Source of the DNA: Tubiluchus corallicola
Taxonomy: Eukaryota > Priapulida > Priapulimorpha > Priapulimorphida > Tubiluchidae
Reading direction: 5' to 3'
DNA length: 64,000 bases
Assembly: GCA_030141605.1 (NCBI GenBank)
Contig: JAQGDQ010000073.1
Coordinates: 498,001 to 562,000 of the forward strand
In this document: one piece after another, positions 12,445 through 25,269 of the stretch
Position numbering within the stretch: the stretch's first letter is position 1
Layout: each line of letters opens with the position of its first letter
Position numbers and translations under genes: made by a program
Notes under the pieces: generated by a model
What the model was told of the DNA's origin: nothing
Databases searched by the model: none
What the model saw: the letters and a program-made list of their open reading frames with translations, nothing else

Positions 12445-13729
12445 CTGAGGTAAGCAAAAAATATTGAACGTTTATCTTATTGCCAAATTATAAATAGGTA
12501 CATACTTGTTAGAAAAACTTCGTCAATGTGTTAAATATTTAATGAAATGTAATCAGTGTAAAATGAAATAAAGCGTACAACAAATGCGATGTTTTGATTT
12601 AAAAACAATTCATAGTTAGTAAACATTCTCGCAAAAAAGTGTATGGTCCCTTTGCGTGTACGATGAAAGAGCCATAGTTATAGTGTATTTGTTTCGGTTA
12701 AAGTTTAGATGTAAATATAAAAATAAATTAATAAAAAATAAAGCATTCATAGCCTTAGCAAACCAAGAAAAAAAATAAATGCAAAGAAGAGCAAAGGCAT
12801 GCAGTTTATAGACAGGCTATGTAAAAAATAAAAGTTAGTAAAAAAACACGGCCTTCAAGCACTCCAAATTCTCTACTGAATTTTTGCTCAGTAGCGTCTA
12901 TGATGACTGCCAAAACAAAATAGATGTAAACATGTCTTAACACTCAGGCAACTGCAATGTTATCACCAGGTTATAAGGAAAGTGAGAACCTTTCAGTAAC
13001 CCAATGGATCTCCAACTAAACCAGAAATGACTTATTAGTAGTAAAAAGTTGTTGTTAGCTAGTTTATTGATTTTTTGGAGGTTTTACAAGAATGTCGAAC
13101 CTGCTGTATATTGCCCGTAAGTTGGCAAAACTTCATTGCTGCCCTCTAGTGGTTGAAGTACAGCCAGATTTTGCTGGTTTGACTGGCCAATTTTCAAGTT
13201 GTTTACTTCTTCATCGTGGTGATTGTTGTTGTTATTTTCATTTTCTACAGTAATATTTACACATTAGCTTTTGCGATAGGCTAATTACAGCTTAAAATCA
13301 TTTAACTACATGTATTACTAATATGATTACATATTTTTCTTCTATTAAACAAGAATTAAAACAAATAGCGAGATACTATAGCTTGTGTAATCGAACATTT
13401 TTGCAAATGCGAAATAATTCAAAATGCGTACAAAGCATGCAAAGAGCGATAACTTCAGCCAAGCATGCTAAAATTGCAGCAAAAGATAAAAAGCGGTTAA
13501 AACATGGAACAAAATAAAATTATGGAGACATGAGTCATATGACACAAAGTATAATGTTGTAATTTTGCACTTTTTCAAATTTTTAATGAGATGTTGCTGA
13601 CCTTATCAACAGGTTTTAATGAATTTTATGACTTCTAATTACATGCTTTGCTGTACAAAAGAGCAAATTTTATTCACGTATCTCTCTTTTTAAACATTGT
13701 TAAAATGAAAAGTGGTGACAATACATTAC
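12445..13729 (-). other. Pax2/5/8 intron 8
   Basis: Ordinary AT-rich intron. Its only notable word is the CTCF-like motif at 13138-13152. The small + strand frame 13323-13517 has no family signature. Confidence 0.6.
13138..13152 (-). promoter_or_regulatory. CTCF-like motif
   Basis: On the minus strand CCACTAGAGGGCAGC fits the 15-base form CCASYAGRKGGCRSY of the animal CTCF consensus at every position. Whether this species uses the motif is not known from sequence. Confidence 0.4.
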
Positions 13730-13912
13730 CCTGCTGAAACTGGTTTACCCCACCTCCTACATCCACCATTGATTGTATGACTTGCTTCCCTTCGCTGAGT
13801 GCCATGTTATTTGGTGACGAGTGGCCTTGACTTCGAATATGTGCTTGACCTTGTATATGACCTTGACCCAGTTGACCGTGGCTTCGTATGTGTGGATTGT
13901 GATTGAGAATAT
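13730..13912 (-). CDS. pax2/5/8: Pax2/5/8 exon 8, Gly/Gln/His-rich region
   Basis: This exon encodes residues 392-453. A short internal repeat of HIRSHGQLGQGHIQGQ type gives way to an SPNNMALSEGKQVIQSM stretch and a GGGVNQFQQ end. The internal similarity (HIRS, GQ, GHI) suggests expansion of a short unit. The acceptor is TATCCTGCAG and the donor is CAGG followed by GTAATG. Phase 1 on both sides means skipping would be frame-neutral. It is probably disordered and part of the activation region; I do not recognise it in other Pax2/5/8 proteins. Confidence 0.82.
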
Positions 13913-14045
13913 CTGCAGGATAAATAGAAGAATTGAAATTTAAGAAATGAGAATTGTAATTAGCAGAAAAGTTCTTACATTTACATGTTTCAAATTAGAA
14001 ATCTTTGTAGTCTCTAGTTGCTGTATAATAAATAAGAATCAGTAC

Positions 14046-14195
14046 CTAATGAAGGCGTATAAATGGAGGCTGAGTTTACTGGTGTCGTTGCAGATGATAG
14101 CGCATGCGCAGGATAGACCATTTCCTTTTCGCCTGCCATTGTTGTTGCACAGTTACTGCCATCCGTTGGTGTATATGATTGCACTGTATATATGC
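14046..14195 (-). CDS. pax2/5/8: Pax2/5/8 exon 7, Ser/Thr/Tyr-rich region
   Basis: This exon encodes residues 342-392, starting GIYTVQSYTPTDGSNC and ending SASIYTPSLG. It is rich in Ser, Thr, Tyr and Pro, like the transactivation region of the family. The acceptor is TTTTTCTAG, the donor is TTAG followed by GTACTG, and it is in phase 1 at both ends. It sits 286 bp from exon 6 and 133 bp from exon 8, the tightest part of the gene. There is no domain beyond the composition. Confidence 0.82.
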
Positions 14196-14227
14196 CTAGA
14201 AAAATCAATAGTCAAAGTTGTTTATTT

Positions 14228-14366
14228 GACTGAACGAACACAAACGAACGATCGAACGAACACAGAACAATCAACTAACAAGCACATACAAACAAAGAAA
14301 CAAACAAACAACCAAATAAAGGAAGAACAAATGAATGAATGAAAAACTGCATAAATAAATAAACGT
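14228..14366. repeat. Degenerate tetramer array (GAAC / AAAC / AATA)n
   Basis: Words drift from GAAC through CAAAC to AATAAATA across most of intron 6. The + strand frame over it is an artefact of the repeat. Confidence 0.8.
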
Positions 14367-14481
14367 GTGAATTAATATAGGAATAACAAAAATGGATGGG
14401 TCAAGTAAATGAAAGAGCGAGTGTACACACAAGTAGACAAAGGAATGAAACCACAACAATAACTCTAACGTCTGCACCAAC

Positions 14482-14545
14482 CTGTTGAAGCCACGCTATG
14501 TGCTGCAGGGCCGTCGTCTTTTTTGGTATGATGAGCTGGATTAAA
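14482..14545 (-). CDS. pax2/5/8: Pax2/5/8 exon 6, linker
   Basis: This short exon of 21 codons and one base (residues 321-342) reads FNPAHHTKKDDGPAAHSVAS and then a split glycine. It is supported by frame continuity, a TACTAAT branchpoint-like word and ATGGCAG acceptor upstream, and a GTTGGT donor. An alternative acceptor TTTAG nine bases upstream (start 14554) would add three residues in frame, but it lies very close to the branchpoint-like word. I see no known motif. The composition is polar and probably disordered. Confidence 0.75.
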
Positions 14546-16675
14546 CTGCCATAACTAAATTAGTAAAAAAATAAATTACCATAAGCAATAAGACAGTTCG
14601 GAAGTAGTTTACAATTGCCCACACAATTTAAATAGCTTAACTCCACTCTACCCTAACCCCATTGTTATCCCAACCCTAACCCTAATCCGCTTCACGAGCT
14701 AACTTTCTGTGTGTGAGAATTGTGAGTTTAGCGGACATTTCTATTGTTACTAAAATATTTTTTATTTACTAATTAACCATACCTGTTTGCACTTTAGAAC
14801 TTTGTTTGCTTGTTACTGTTTGCTGTGTCTGTTATTGTTTTTAATTGCGTTACTTGTATTCTGAAAAGTTTTCTCTCACTGTGCAGTGTGTATTCTAACG
14901 GAAGTATTCTGCAAGTCAGATAGGGACAAAAAATTCTAACTATAATGTAGTAATAGGTTACGCATGCCACACGAATTAAATTTAGAGGACCTGCTCATTG
15001 CTGCTTAATATAAACTTATGCGTTGGATAAGGATCTTCATTTCAACACACTGGATAATGAATTATTGTTAAACAATAATATAAATTAGCACTTAATAAGA
15101 AAGCTCAACTCAGCATGTATAACATAGTTACTTTTGCTAACAAATTGTACTTAAACAAAAACTGCTCATCTTCTTGTTTTAGTATAGAAACATTGTGTTC
15201 GATAAGAATCGTATGAAATTTGTAACAATTTTCCCGTATTTGGCAATGAAAACGTGGTTAGGTTCATACAGTCTTTTACAATAGACTTCCGTTATACGTG
15301 AATATCATGTGTATGATAGTCAAGGACAGACTGCAGAACATATACAGTAAAGCAAGTTTTTATGCGAGGAAAATTATTATTTGGATAAATAATAATGTAG
15401 CAGCTGCAAAACTGAAGTGGGAAGTATAAAATGGAAGTTTTATCAGAATTTCTCGACTGTAAGCGGAAACGACAAAACTAATTGCGCAGTTGAAAAGACT
15501 AAAAACTCATTTTTCGTTTGATAATGACGTTGGGGGTAATTTATTTAAAAATAATGTTTTGTACTTTGGGAAAATTACAATGTGGTGCCTCATAATTTTA
15601 GCGAGAAATTTTCAATGAAATTTGCTATTTATTTTCCATATTAATTCTCGTTTTTTAACACATGCGTTTAAATAGAACAAATAATGTTTCGCAACTTAAC
15701 TGAAAAGGCAGTTTAACCTTTTCTTTCATGGCTACATTATTTTTTGAAACAAAAATGTAAACAATAAAAACAGCAATAACATATTTGTAAGCAAATATAT
15801 TAGCAAATAAAAAGTATTTTGAAGTTAGTAAACCTGAAATGAAGCAAGATAAAACAGGGCAAAAATGGCACCGTATATAGGCCTAATGTCACATTATGAA
15901 GCATCATTTTTATCGGGCGGCGTAATCTGCTAACAGAATGTAGATGAAGAAGCGTCGTTCAGTTATGACATGAATGATAAAACCAGCCGTCCAATTATTG
16001 ACATTTAACGGCTGCGACGTTAATGTAACATCCTGTTAATTGTTACCAGAAAAGGAAAGAGCGAATTTCAGAAGGGCAACTTTTAAGAAAATTATAACAA
16101 ACCAGAAGCGTGTTTTACTGATGTACAAAAAATTGGACTTCAAAATTATTAATGCCCGGAGAAATTGCAATTATTAGACTAGCAAATAGGAAAAGTCGAC
16201 TTACGAATTAAACCTATGCATGCAGGCATTGGTGGTTGTGACAGAACTAGCCATTACTCCACCGTGTTAGCCAAAAAAACAATTTCCAAATTGAAACTGT
16301 TAAAAAAGTTAAAAAACGTTCCCATTTCTTTTTTAAATGGCCACTATTTCATAGCAATTATGGTCAGTATGATTGTTGAAGAAGAAAGATATTAAAAACG
16401 AAAAAAGCAAGTGGTTGCTTTTTGATGCAAGGTTGGTTCCTAAACGGCACAAACTATAGAAGAAAAGTTTTGATAAAATAGCGGGGAGACCAGTAAAACA
16501 AGCTAACCTCATATCCTTCAGAGCTTTGCCAGGAATTTAAAAAATTAACCATCTCGGTTTCGAACATCCAGCAGATAAAACAAAATTATCTATCGTGGCA
16601 CTTTACGATTATGTGTTAGTAACATTACATGTATTAAGCATGAGAGCATAATTTTAGTGGAACCACTACACTAAC
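14546..16675 (-). other. Pax2/5/8 intron 5
   Basis: No gene is seen. It contains a short telomere-like stretch (14650-14687) and otherwise unremarkable AT-rich sequence. Confidence 0.6.
14650..14687. repeat. Short interstitial telomere-like (CCCTAA) words
   Basis: CCCTAAC, then CAACCCTAACCCTAAT after a short gap. There are only two to three units, so it may be chance or an old insertion scar. Confidence 0.4.
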
Positions 16676-16782
16676 CTGTTCAGCTCCTTGTTGAAACGAG
16701 GAGAGATCTAGAGAGTATTGTTCTGCCTTTATTCTTTTTACAGCGTCTTCGCCTTCATTATTGTTATCAGCGTCTGAATTGC
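16676..16782 (-). CDS. pax2/5/8: Pax2/5/8 exon 5, acidic linker (homeodomain position)
   Basis: This exon encodes residues 285-320: an Asn/Asp/Glu-rich stretch, then VKRIKAEQYSLDLSSF and a run to GAEQ. The IKAEQYSL part resembles the IKSEQ...YSL segment that follows the partial homeodomain in vertebrate Pax2, so the homeodomain helix expected just before it is absent. Phase 1 entry and phase 0 exit fit both neighbours. Two acceptors nine bases apart, GAAG before 16782 and TTCAG before 16773, both keep the frame; the second would drop three residues. The donor is CAG followed by GTTAGTG. Confidence 0.85.
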
Positions 16783-18940
16783 CTTCAATCAAGGAAGAAT
16801 AAATTACTTATTTTATAGATTATTTCGTTATAAATAATTTATTATAATTACGAGAAACCATTTTTAACGAAATTAATTTTTTTGGTTTTACTTCGAATAT
16901 CAGAGAAAAAAAATCTGTATTTCTGAAATATCGGATAGAGAAATCTAGTTCTGCATTAATATCTCGCAAAACATTTTTGAAGGATAATTTTTGCACAAAC
17001 AATAAACACAAAACTCGGCATCCACAGACATCAAAACTGAAATTATAATTCATTAATTATTTACCGCATGGAACAATTAGTTAACTAGTTAAAATTAAGA
17101 TGAATAATTGCAACATGAAAAGACATCATCAAAAATATAAAGTAATTACCATTCGTTTTTCAGTGTGGAAAGTTTTAAAACGTGTTTTCAGTTTATGGCC
17201 AGTCAATTAAAACAAGTAATTTATGAATGGCTAGTAATAAATTAAGAATGAAAGCCGGTAAATTTAGCACACATATTTTAATAGTAATTTTTTATAATAG
17301 ATTAATAGTGCTTTGATGGCAAATATATTTCACGCACGCATATTTCCAGCAGAAAGAATCTTGTGGAGAAAAATAGTGGACTAGCAATATAGGTAAAATA
17401 ATATCAAATAAATAATGTGCAGTAATTTTGCAATGATTAAACGATTTTCTTCACACATTACATTTCAGGTATAATGTATTATAGAATAAATGCATTATAC
17501 ATCTTATACAACTTCAGAAGAAACTTAATACATGTGCAGCATCAACTGTGTTCCCAAGTGCAAAAATCTATTTAGATGCCCTTTCTTTTATTTTTCTGTA
17601 AAGCTTTAGTGATTTTTTTTTGTGAAATTTCTTGGTTTACTTTCTGAGAATTTTCGACAAGACTTGTATTTCAGCATATTAGCAGCACTATCACTAGCCA
17701 AAGCATCAACATCGATACCAACATGTACAGCAACATGAATGTTTTCACCATCTTCATCATTACGATCACTGTCATAATTACTATCATCGTCGTTACTTTG
17801 CTGCACAGTGATGATAACAACAAGCTGAATATCATCATCATCAGCATTACCATCAGCATGATTATCATTGTCATTGTTATCACCGCCTCTACAATCATCA
17901 TTATTACTATTATCGTCATTGTATTGTAATGCATTATTTGTTATTTATTACGTACTGGAATGGTTACAGTGCACATTAGTAAACGATATAATGTAATAGG
18001 CAGTGTATTGTATTGTACTGTATTCATCTATAAATTTCATATCATCATCATCGTCATCAATTGTTCTCAGCCAATGACCACAACAACATTAAGGGTCTTT
18101 AGGCTTTTCATCATTGTTCATACTTGGCAGGGTAGTGCAGCCGCTGTAATCTACAGCCACGTTTTAGCTGTGACGTGAATAACGTTTCAGCTGTGACTGG
18201 AATGACAGCACTGTTCAACGTTGTGCGACCAACTGGAAGATTCCCCATGACAGAGCATCGCGGTTTCGCCTGTGTAACGATGACGGCTGCAAGTTTATGG
18301 GGCTTTGAACACGCGTAACCAACTAAACACGTTGGTGACTGCATTTTAAAACAGCCGTTGTTTTTTGGTCAACCGGACCAGTGGGCAGCCAAAACGTGCG
18401 GACGTTTCAGTTTCACGGTAATCTGTAGTCAGGAATTTGCACTCAACTGCTTGAATACGATAATGGAGGGATTATTTCTATCTCTTTTCTTTTCTCTTTC
18501 AAAATCAACTATTTATCCATGTATATTTTAGGTTTGATTCAGTAACGTTCTGTATCATAACTATTTGGAATTACGAAAAATCTTCTTTTTGTAGGCTACA
18601 TTCAATTCAGTAAGAAGTGTAGAATCACGTCTTCGCATAAACTTACCAAGGGGGAAAAATTATCATTTCGATATTTTTTTAACCTTGTCACCCGAACCTT
18701 TGGTCTTTTGAAGCAAAAAGCAATGGGTTGCCAGGGTTTGCTTACATCCATCTCTGGGTTAGGTTTGATTATTACAACATCATTTGTTTTGATTTTATTG
18801 TGCGGACACTGATCAGAGGTCAGATAAACAAACATGTACACATATACGTGACCACTCCTGACGCAGTCAAGCGCATTACCACACTGTGACTACGTTGGTA
18901 AGACGAACTACTTCCATTTAATTACATACAATATACTTAC
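16783..18940 (-). other. Pax2/5/8 intron 4, no homeodomain exon found
   Basis: I read this intron on the minus strand for a partial homeodomain exon and found none. It contains an imperfect (ATC)n stretch (17703-17927), which produces acidic or Met-rich chance frames, and a small duplication of an ACGTTTYAGCTGTGAC word at about 18159 and 18184. Confidence 0.6.
17703..17927. repeat. Imperfect (ATC)n region
   Basis: CATCA, ATCATC and related trinucleotide words dominate about 220 bp, with frequent substitutions. Confidence 0.8.
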
Positions 18941-19257
18941 CTAGTTCAACTCTTTTCCGTTTTGCCTCTCCCTGTAATCCTGCGGCCATTTGCGCATTAG
19001 GGATGCCTAAAATCCCATTAATAGAGTACGACCCAGGACCCGCCCGGGCCAGCACGGCCGCATCCGGGGCCTGTGAGGGCGGAGCATGCGCAATGACTGA
19101 CGTAGTGTTGCTGAGTGGGGTGGTTCCATTCATGGGAGCAATGAGACCCGGAGGTGGTGCTGACTGCTGGAGGCTGTTCTGTTGGTGTTGCTGTTGTTGG
19201 TGGTGATGATTCATAGGCATATGCTTCGCTTTTTCTGCTGCCTTGTTTCTGACAATC
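18941..19257 (-). CDS. pax2/5/8: Pax2/5/8 exon 4, paired-domain end, H/Q tract and octapeptide
   Basis: This exon encodes residues 179-285. It opens with IVRNKAAEKAK, the end of the paired domain and following basic residues. A His/Gln-rich tract (196-210) and a Pro/Ala-rich stretch follow. The octapeptide YSINGILG at 19028-19005 (residues 256-263) is the Groucho/TLE corepressor-binding motif of the family. The exon ends with KRKR (278-281), a likely nuclear localisation signal also found in vertebrate Pax2. The acceptor is TTTTTTGCAG and the donor is ACTAG followed by GTAAGTATA. It leaves phase 1, which fits exon 5 directly. The frames on the + strand across it are shadows. Confidence 0.96.
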
Positions 19258-21319
19258 CTGCAAAAAACGATAATTATTCAACAATTTGATATTAATTTGA
19301 AACCGATTCACTAAATTCGAAAAGAACTTTTTTGAGGTGACACTAACTTGCAAGAAATTTAATTCGAGTCACCCCATATTAAAGCCCCAGTCGGAAGTCG
19401 GCAAATTTTCTTAGTGTGCCAGAAAAAACTGAACTTGTCTGTGAGGTCGTGACACATCCGTACTCGGGATTTCGCATGACAAACCGGAAATTCAGCTCAG
19501 AAAATTACATAACTGTGTTACAACGTTAGCTATGAAGTGCAGCTACATTTTCTCAAACTTTCTTGATCTTAGCTGTGATCAATTCAGTTACTGCTGCTTA
19601 GCCATCTATATATGAATGATAAAAGTTTTTGTCGAAGCTGCCAGATTGTCTCCGTTTGTCAACCTAAAGGAATTACGCACATGTTTTTCTGCTATAGGTT
19701 TAGAGTTTAGCTCTTAGTCTTTTTGTGATGCAATGAAGTAGTTAACAGGAAGCGAAACTGACTTCACGGTTTCACAATCAAGCAACGTATGGGACACGAG
19801 GCCGCCAGGTTAATCAAGAGCGCTCAACCCTCTTCAGTCGAATCTTGAGAAAATACAGTTTATAGAAAAAATGTAAAGCACAATGCATTATGATAATTCA
19901 AAAAAAATCATTAAAACTTTGGTTCTCTTCTGCGCGATAAATTTAAACGGACATTATATTATTTTGTAGTTCTCCGCCAGGACGCTTTCTAAAGCAAGGA
20001 AGCTCCGCCCACATCAGTGTCTTTTGTTGGGACTAAAAGCCGTTAAAAGCAGCAATATTATTGAACACTGAGCGCAGGAAACGGAAATACGAAAGGCGGT
20101 ATATTAAAAAGCTGTTTGCTGTGACGCCACTAATACAGAATGACGCATACACTATTATTACCATAAGGTCACGCGTTTGATTTATAAATTTCATTTAAAA
20201 AATTATTTTATTTGGAAAATGTAAGCATTGATAAGTTTCCCAATTTTGCAGCCTGACGCTACATGACTCAAGAGTTTTTAAACGATTCAGTTTTTAGCTT
20301 TCTAACAATACAAAAGTATGCATAACGCCCAGAATACGTTTTTGTACTGCATTCTTTGAAAATTTTTTCAACCACTTTGTTATGCGGTGGCAAGTCTAGC
20401 TACACAATCACCAAATGCCTTACACGATTAAGTCGCCTTTAATCCCAACAATGACTATTTATTTACAAATCTCAGGGGATGAGATTCATGATTATACTCG
20501 CCCATTAAGACATGGACATGTGTCACATGATAACAACTTAACATTCAATATAGCTGGATTGTCTGGACATTGACAAAACTAATCCAATAAATCTACTCAT
20601 TGGACATTCTATTATAAGAGAATTATTGAAAGAAAAATAGCAGTTGTCTAATTACTGTGAACCAGAGATGATTGTATCAGCACATGTTTGTGTTTGTGTA
20701 GCTTGCGGCTTTTGTTTGTGTATTTACATTGAGATTGTTAGCGTATTACACTGATATTTTTAAAATTATTATGTATTTTTGGGTTTTTCAACGCAAAGGT
20801 GTAAAAAAATTTGTTTGCAAAACTGAATTCGGAGCCTGTGGACTCCTTTCTTAAAAATCTTAGTGGCAGTGATGTTAAAACTCGCAATATGCATGTAAAA
20901 ATTAACTGAAGAATAAAAAAAGAAGATAATTACATATTTTCACGCCTTTTCATTAATCTCAGATTGTTTTTTAACCCCAATTTATACAAAAATCATTGAG
21001 AATTTTTAATATTTTTGACGAATTTGTAACGATATATTTTATTTTACATAAAATGTTTAATCTACAATTTGTTTAAATAATTCGTGCTCTGGCAGTGTAT
21101 AAGCTGATTAATTGCCATATGCGTGCATGACTGACTGACTGACTAATTCACTGGATGCAGCCAACCAGTCTTAATTATTTTGATTTATTTTTTTTGAGAG
21201 ATACCATTGGTTATAATTAATGGTGCACTTTGCACTTAAAGTTGCAACCGCGACAGTTGCTATTCTTGTAAAAAACGGAATTCTTAAGCACTTGATATTC
21301 ATTGACTTGAAAGCTCTTG

Positions 21320-21334
21320 CCAACAGAGGGCACT
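21320..21334 (+). promoter_or_regulatory. CTCF-like motif
   Basis: CCAACAGAGGGCACT fits the CCASYAGRKGGCRSY form at 14 of 15 positions. It is in the opposite orientation to the one at 13138. Confidence 0.35.
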
Positions 21335-22564
21335 CCAAATCAACACAGAGTTTTTGTGTCTGCACGTCCGCTTCTTCAGCCCATATGTTACGCCATTAAC
21401 TTACAATAGTGGGCAAATGTAATGTTAGCATCATGTTGAAGTAAATACATAGATTAATAATGCAAATGAAGCCACTAGAACTAATGTGGGTTCAAATGTT
21501 GCAAGAATGTCCTGCGGTGAACACTAAATGCAGATACATAAGAAAGACAAAAAACAATATAAACTATTAGTGGCTAATCTGTGTGAATCCTGATCTGTAC
21601 GAAATAATATTAAAGGACAAGAAAAGGGGTACCTAAGTGTCAGGAAAATCGCCTTAATAATTATACTACCTTAGTATACTATGTCCCGAAAACTTTCCAT
21701 ACAAAGTTATATTACTTAGCATTTCGCTTATCTGCTTGAAAGACTTGTGTGTAAATAAAAGAAAATTATTAATTATTTAAAATGTTTTCACAAAATGACA
21801 AAATGTCGTTGACTCAGCTCAAGAATGCACCACTCACTAACCGAACAACGTATTTCTAATCTTATTGACGAAATACATTAATTTAAAACTTTACTTAGTT
21901 AGTGACGTGTGCGCTACGAATTTATTTTTTTTCCGAATATTTTTTAAAACTTTACTCAGTGTTATCTAAACTTGTTTCATATGACTTATCATCAAAATGG
22001 CTGTGTCTAACGGTCACCGCAGGAGTTTAAATTTACACGTTTTATACAGCGTTACTGCTGACGCAAGCCCTGTGTGCAAAAAGGCTGTATGTAAGTGGTA
22101 TAAAATTTCAAGACGAATATTTTAAGCTTGATGTAAGTGGAGGGCTTTCAATGTTTTTTATACATTTTTGCACTTGGAATGCAGCAGTCAATGGCTTCCT
22201 TAATGTGGATGGTTTTAATAGGACCGGAATCTAGCTCATTATCAAGAACAATATTCTACAATGAGACGGTGAATACGTTGACAATTTAGAATCAGTTCAA
22301 AATACAAGAATGAAGAACGATTAGACGTGAACTGCATGAAACGAATGAATTTCAAGCAGCAAACAAAGACATAAAAACAAACAACTGAACAAGCCAACTA
22401 ATGACCAAAATACTTTTTTGGTTTGAAACTCCCCGAGGAGATACACCAATCAGATTCAATAATCCAGGAACAGCCTTTTAGTGGGAATGCAGAATATGAT
22501 AGTGCTGTGAGTCCCCAGCTGTCAGATATGTTACAAACACAGAGGTGTAACGACATAATGGCAT

Positions 22565-22582
22565 TCGCGAGATCTCGCGAGA
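22565..22582. promoter_or_regulatory. 16-bp palindrome containing TCTCGCGAGA
   Basis: TCGCGAGATCTCGCGA (22565-22580) is a perfect palindrome, and TCTCGCGAGA follows at 22573-22582. TCTCGCGAGA is a known promoter motif in vertebrates (BANP/Kaiso-type recognition). A role here is inference only. Confidence 0.4.
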
Positions 22583-23179
22583 TTTGTCGAGAAATCCATG
22601 ATTTTCATTAGAAGTGTCAAATTTGACGTGTGCACAGAGGAGATATCAAACGAAAGCTCCACTGGGAGCTGGAACAAGCAAGAAGTGTTCGTCGCAGGGA
22701 GACGTAGAATTCATGTATAAAACTGTACACAGATAACCTCATGGTGGAACAGTAGGCCCATCAGTGGTTCCAATAACAGATCACCAACGTGTTCTTATAA
22801 ATACTACACCTACTCTATAATATTACCAGCAAGTAAGTAAGTAACTAACTAACTGAGCATAAAAACTTGTAAAGACCGTGAAGAACAAACTCATCAAAAG
22901 AATTTTGTTGATACAGAAATCTTTTTATTTGCTTGATAGGCTGGCCTTTCTTAGCTGATTTTTTAAAGAGAATGTAATAGCAAATAGACCTATTTTTCAT
23001 CACTAAGTTACGTCTATTAGACAGCTAATTAAGACTATATTAGTGTAAATTCCTGTAAATTAGTGTGAACTAAAAAAGGAATAAATTGTCTGTATGAGTG
23101 TGCCTTCGATATCGCATTTATGTGCAAGAATGGCATACACCAAAATTAAAGAACGATTTACCAGTTTAGGCACGTAAAA

Positions 23180-23590
<411 letters not shown>

Positions 23591-24340
23591 CAATGTTTCT
23601 TCTCTAGTTCATAGCAGAGAGTAATAGTTATAAGATTGATTGACCACGCATCGCTTCAGTTTACAGGTCTTTATGTATACTACAATATCAGGGGTTGATA
23701 TATATGGCGCTGTTTGTGCATCTATGAGAAATTTCAGTTTAAATGTTTTCAATAACACATTGTTAATAATCGGATTTACTGTATAATTAATCCTCGCGTT
23801 TTTTCTCTTGACGTGGGACAAACTGTTAAATTTTTACGAGCCGTGTCATCAGTGCGTAAAGAAAACAAAAATTCTTTTCATGACAAGTGATCTCTAATCA
23901 AATTTCCATGTAAAGACTCCATGTCCTGTATGAGAAACAGTTTCTTAATTTCGCTTGTGCTCGGCGTTTTATGCCAACTTTTGTTGCGTTGTTTTTTGAT
24001 GATTTCTGGTAAAAGCTGGCAGTTATGTGGCGATTAAACGACGACTTGTCGTAATCAAAGAAGTGACAGATCCGTACAGTGCACACAAGCATCACAGCCA
24101 GATGTAGCAGTTGAGTTTGCCACATTAATTAAATTCAAAGTGCCTTGTGATTCGATTTCACGAAGCCGATGTGCTTGTTCTATTAAATAATAGCCTACGA
24201 CAGCTTAGCTACCCATTAAAGAGGCGGATTAAGTAGATCTAATGCTTTAATCCTCAATCAAATGATCAGATTACATCCTTTACATTCACCGAATTTGTCC
24301 TACCTCTTAAACAATTTTTCTCTCTCCTCTCTTTGTTCAA

Positions 24341-24678
<338 letters not shown>

Positions 24679-25269
24679 CGGCCGTATCTTTATATGCTCC
24701 ACACTTACCTGATGCTTAATGTTGCAATTTCATGTCAATTGTACTTCCGATAGGAGTAAATTATGGATGTGCTCTCTTTACTTTGTCTCAATAAACTGAA
24801 CTATATCATAAGCAACGAAACATCGCTCGAGCAAAAGACTATTTCACAAGAATCTGTGCGTTAATTAAGCGACTGCGGTAAGCAGCAATTATCATCCTAA
24901 TGTTAACATTGCAATCTGCGGAGATTCCTGTGAATTGATTTTGCACCTGTGGGATGTTGCACCCCTTCAGTTGGTTATTGCGACGGATAACATTGTATCA
25001 TAAGAAATTGTGTTTTTCTTCTGGGCTGATTGGGGTAATGTCGTCATCATAGTAGTTTGTATTTGTGTTTTTTGTGTTATTGGTTTGCTGGTTGTTTTGA
25101 CTAGCACTTGCTATGTTCATTACTCGTAACGACGTTCTAGCTAGGAAGGTCCAGTGAAGCCCGGAAACCCGGTGAAGCATAGTAACTATTGATGACCCAT
25201 TTACCATAATATAGAGATTCTTGTGAAATAGTATAACATAAGTACTACAAAAATACATTTCGTACTTAC

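Noticed and set aside
18111-18344. 77-codon frame in intron 4
   Set aside because: Moderately complex but with no domain and not in phase between exons 4 and 5.
16783-18940. Search for a hidden partial homeodomain exon
   Set aside because: None of the minus-strand frames resembles the expected helix sequence. The frames there are ATC-repeat translations or unrelated.
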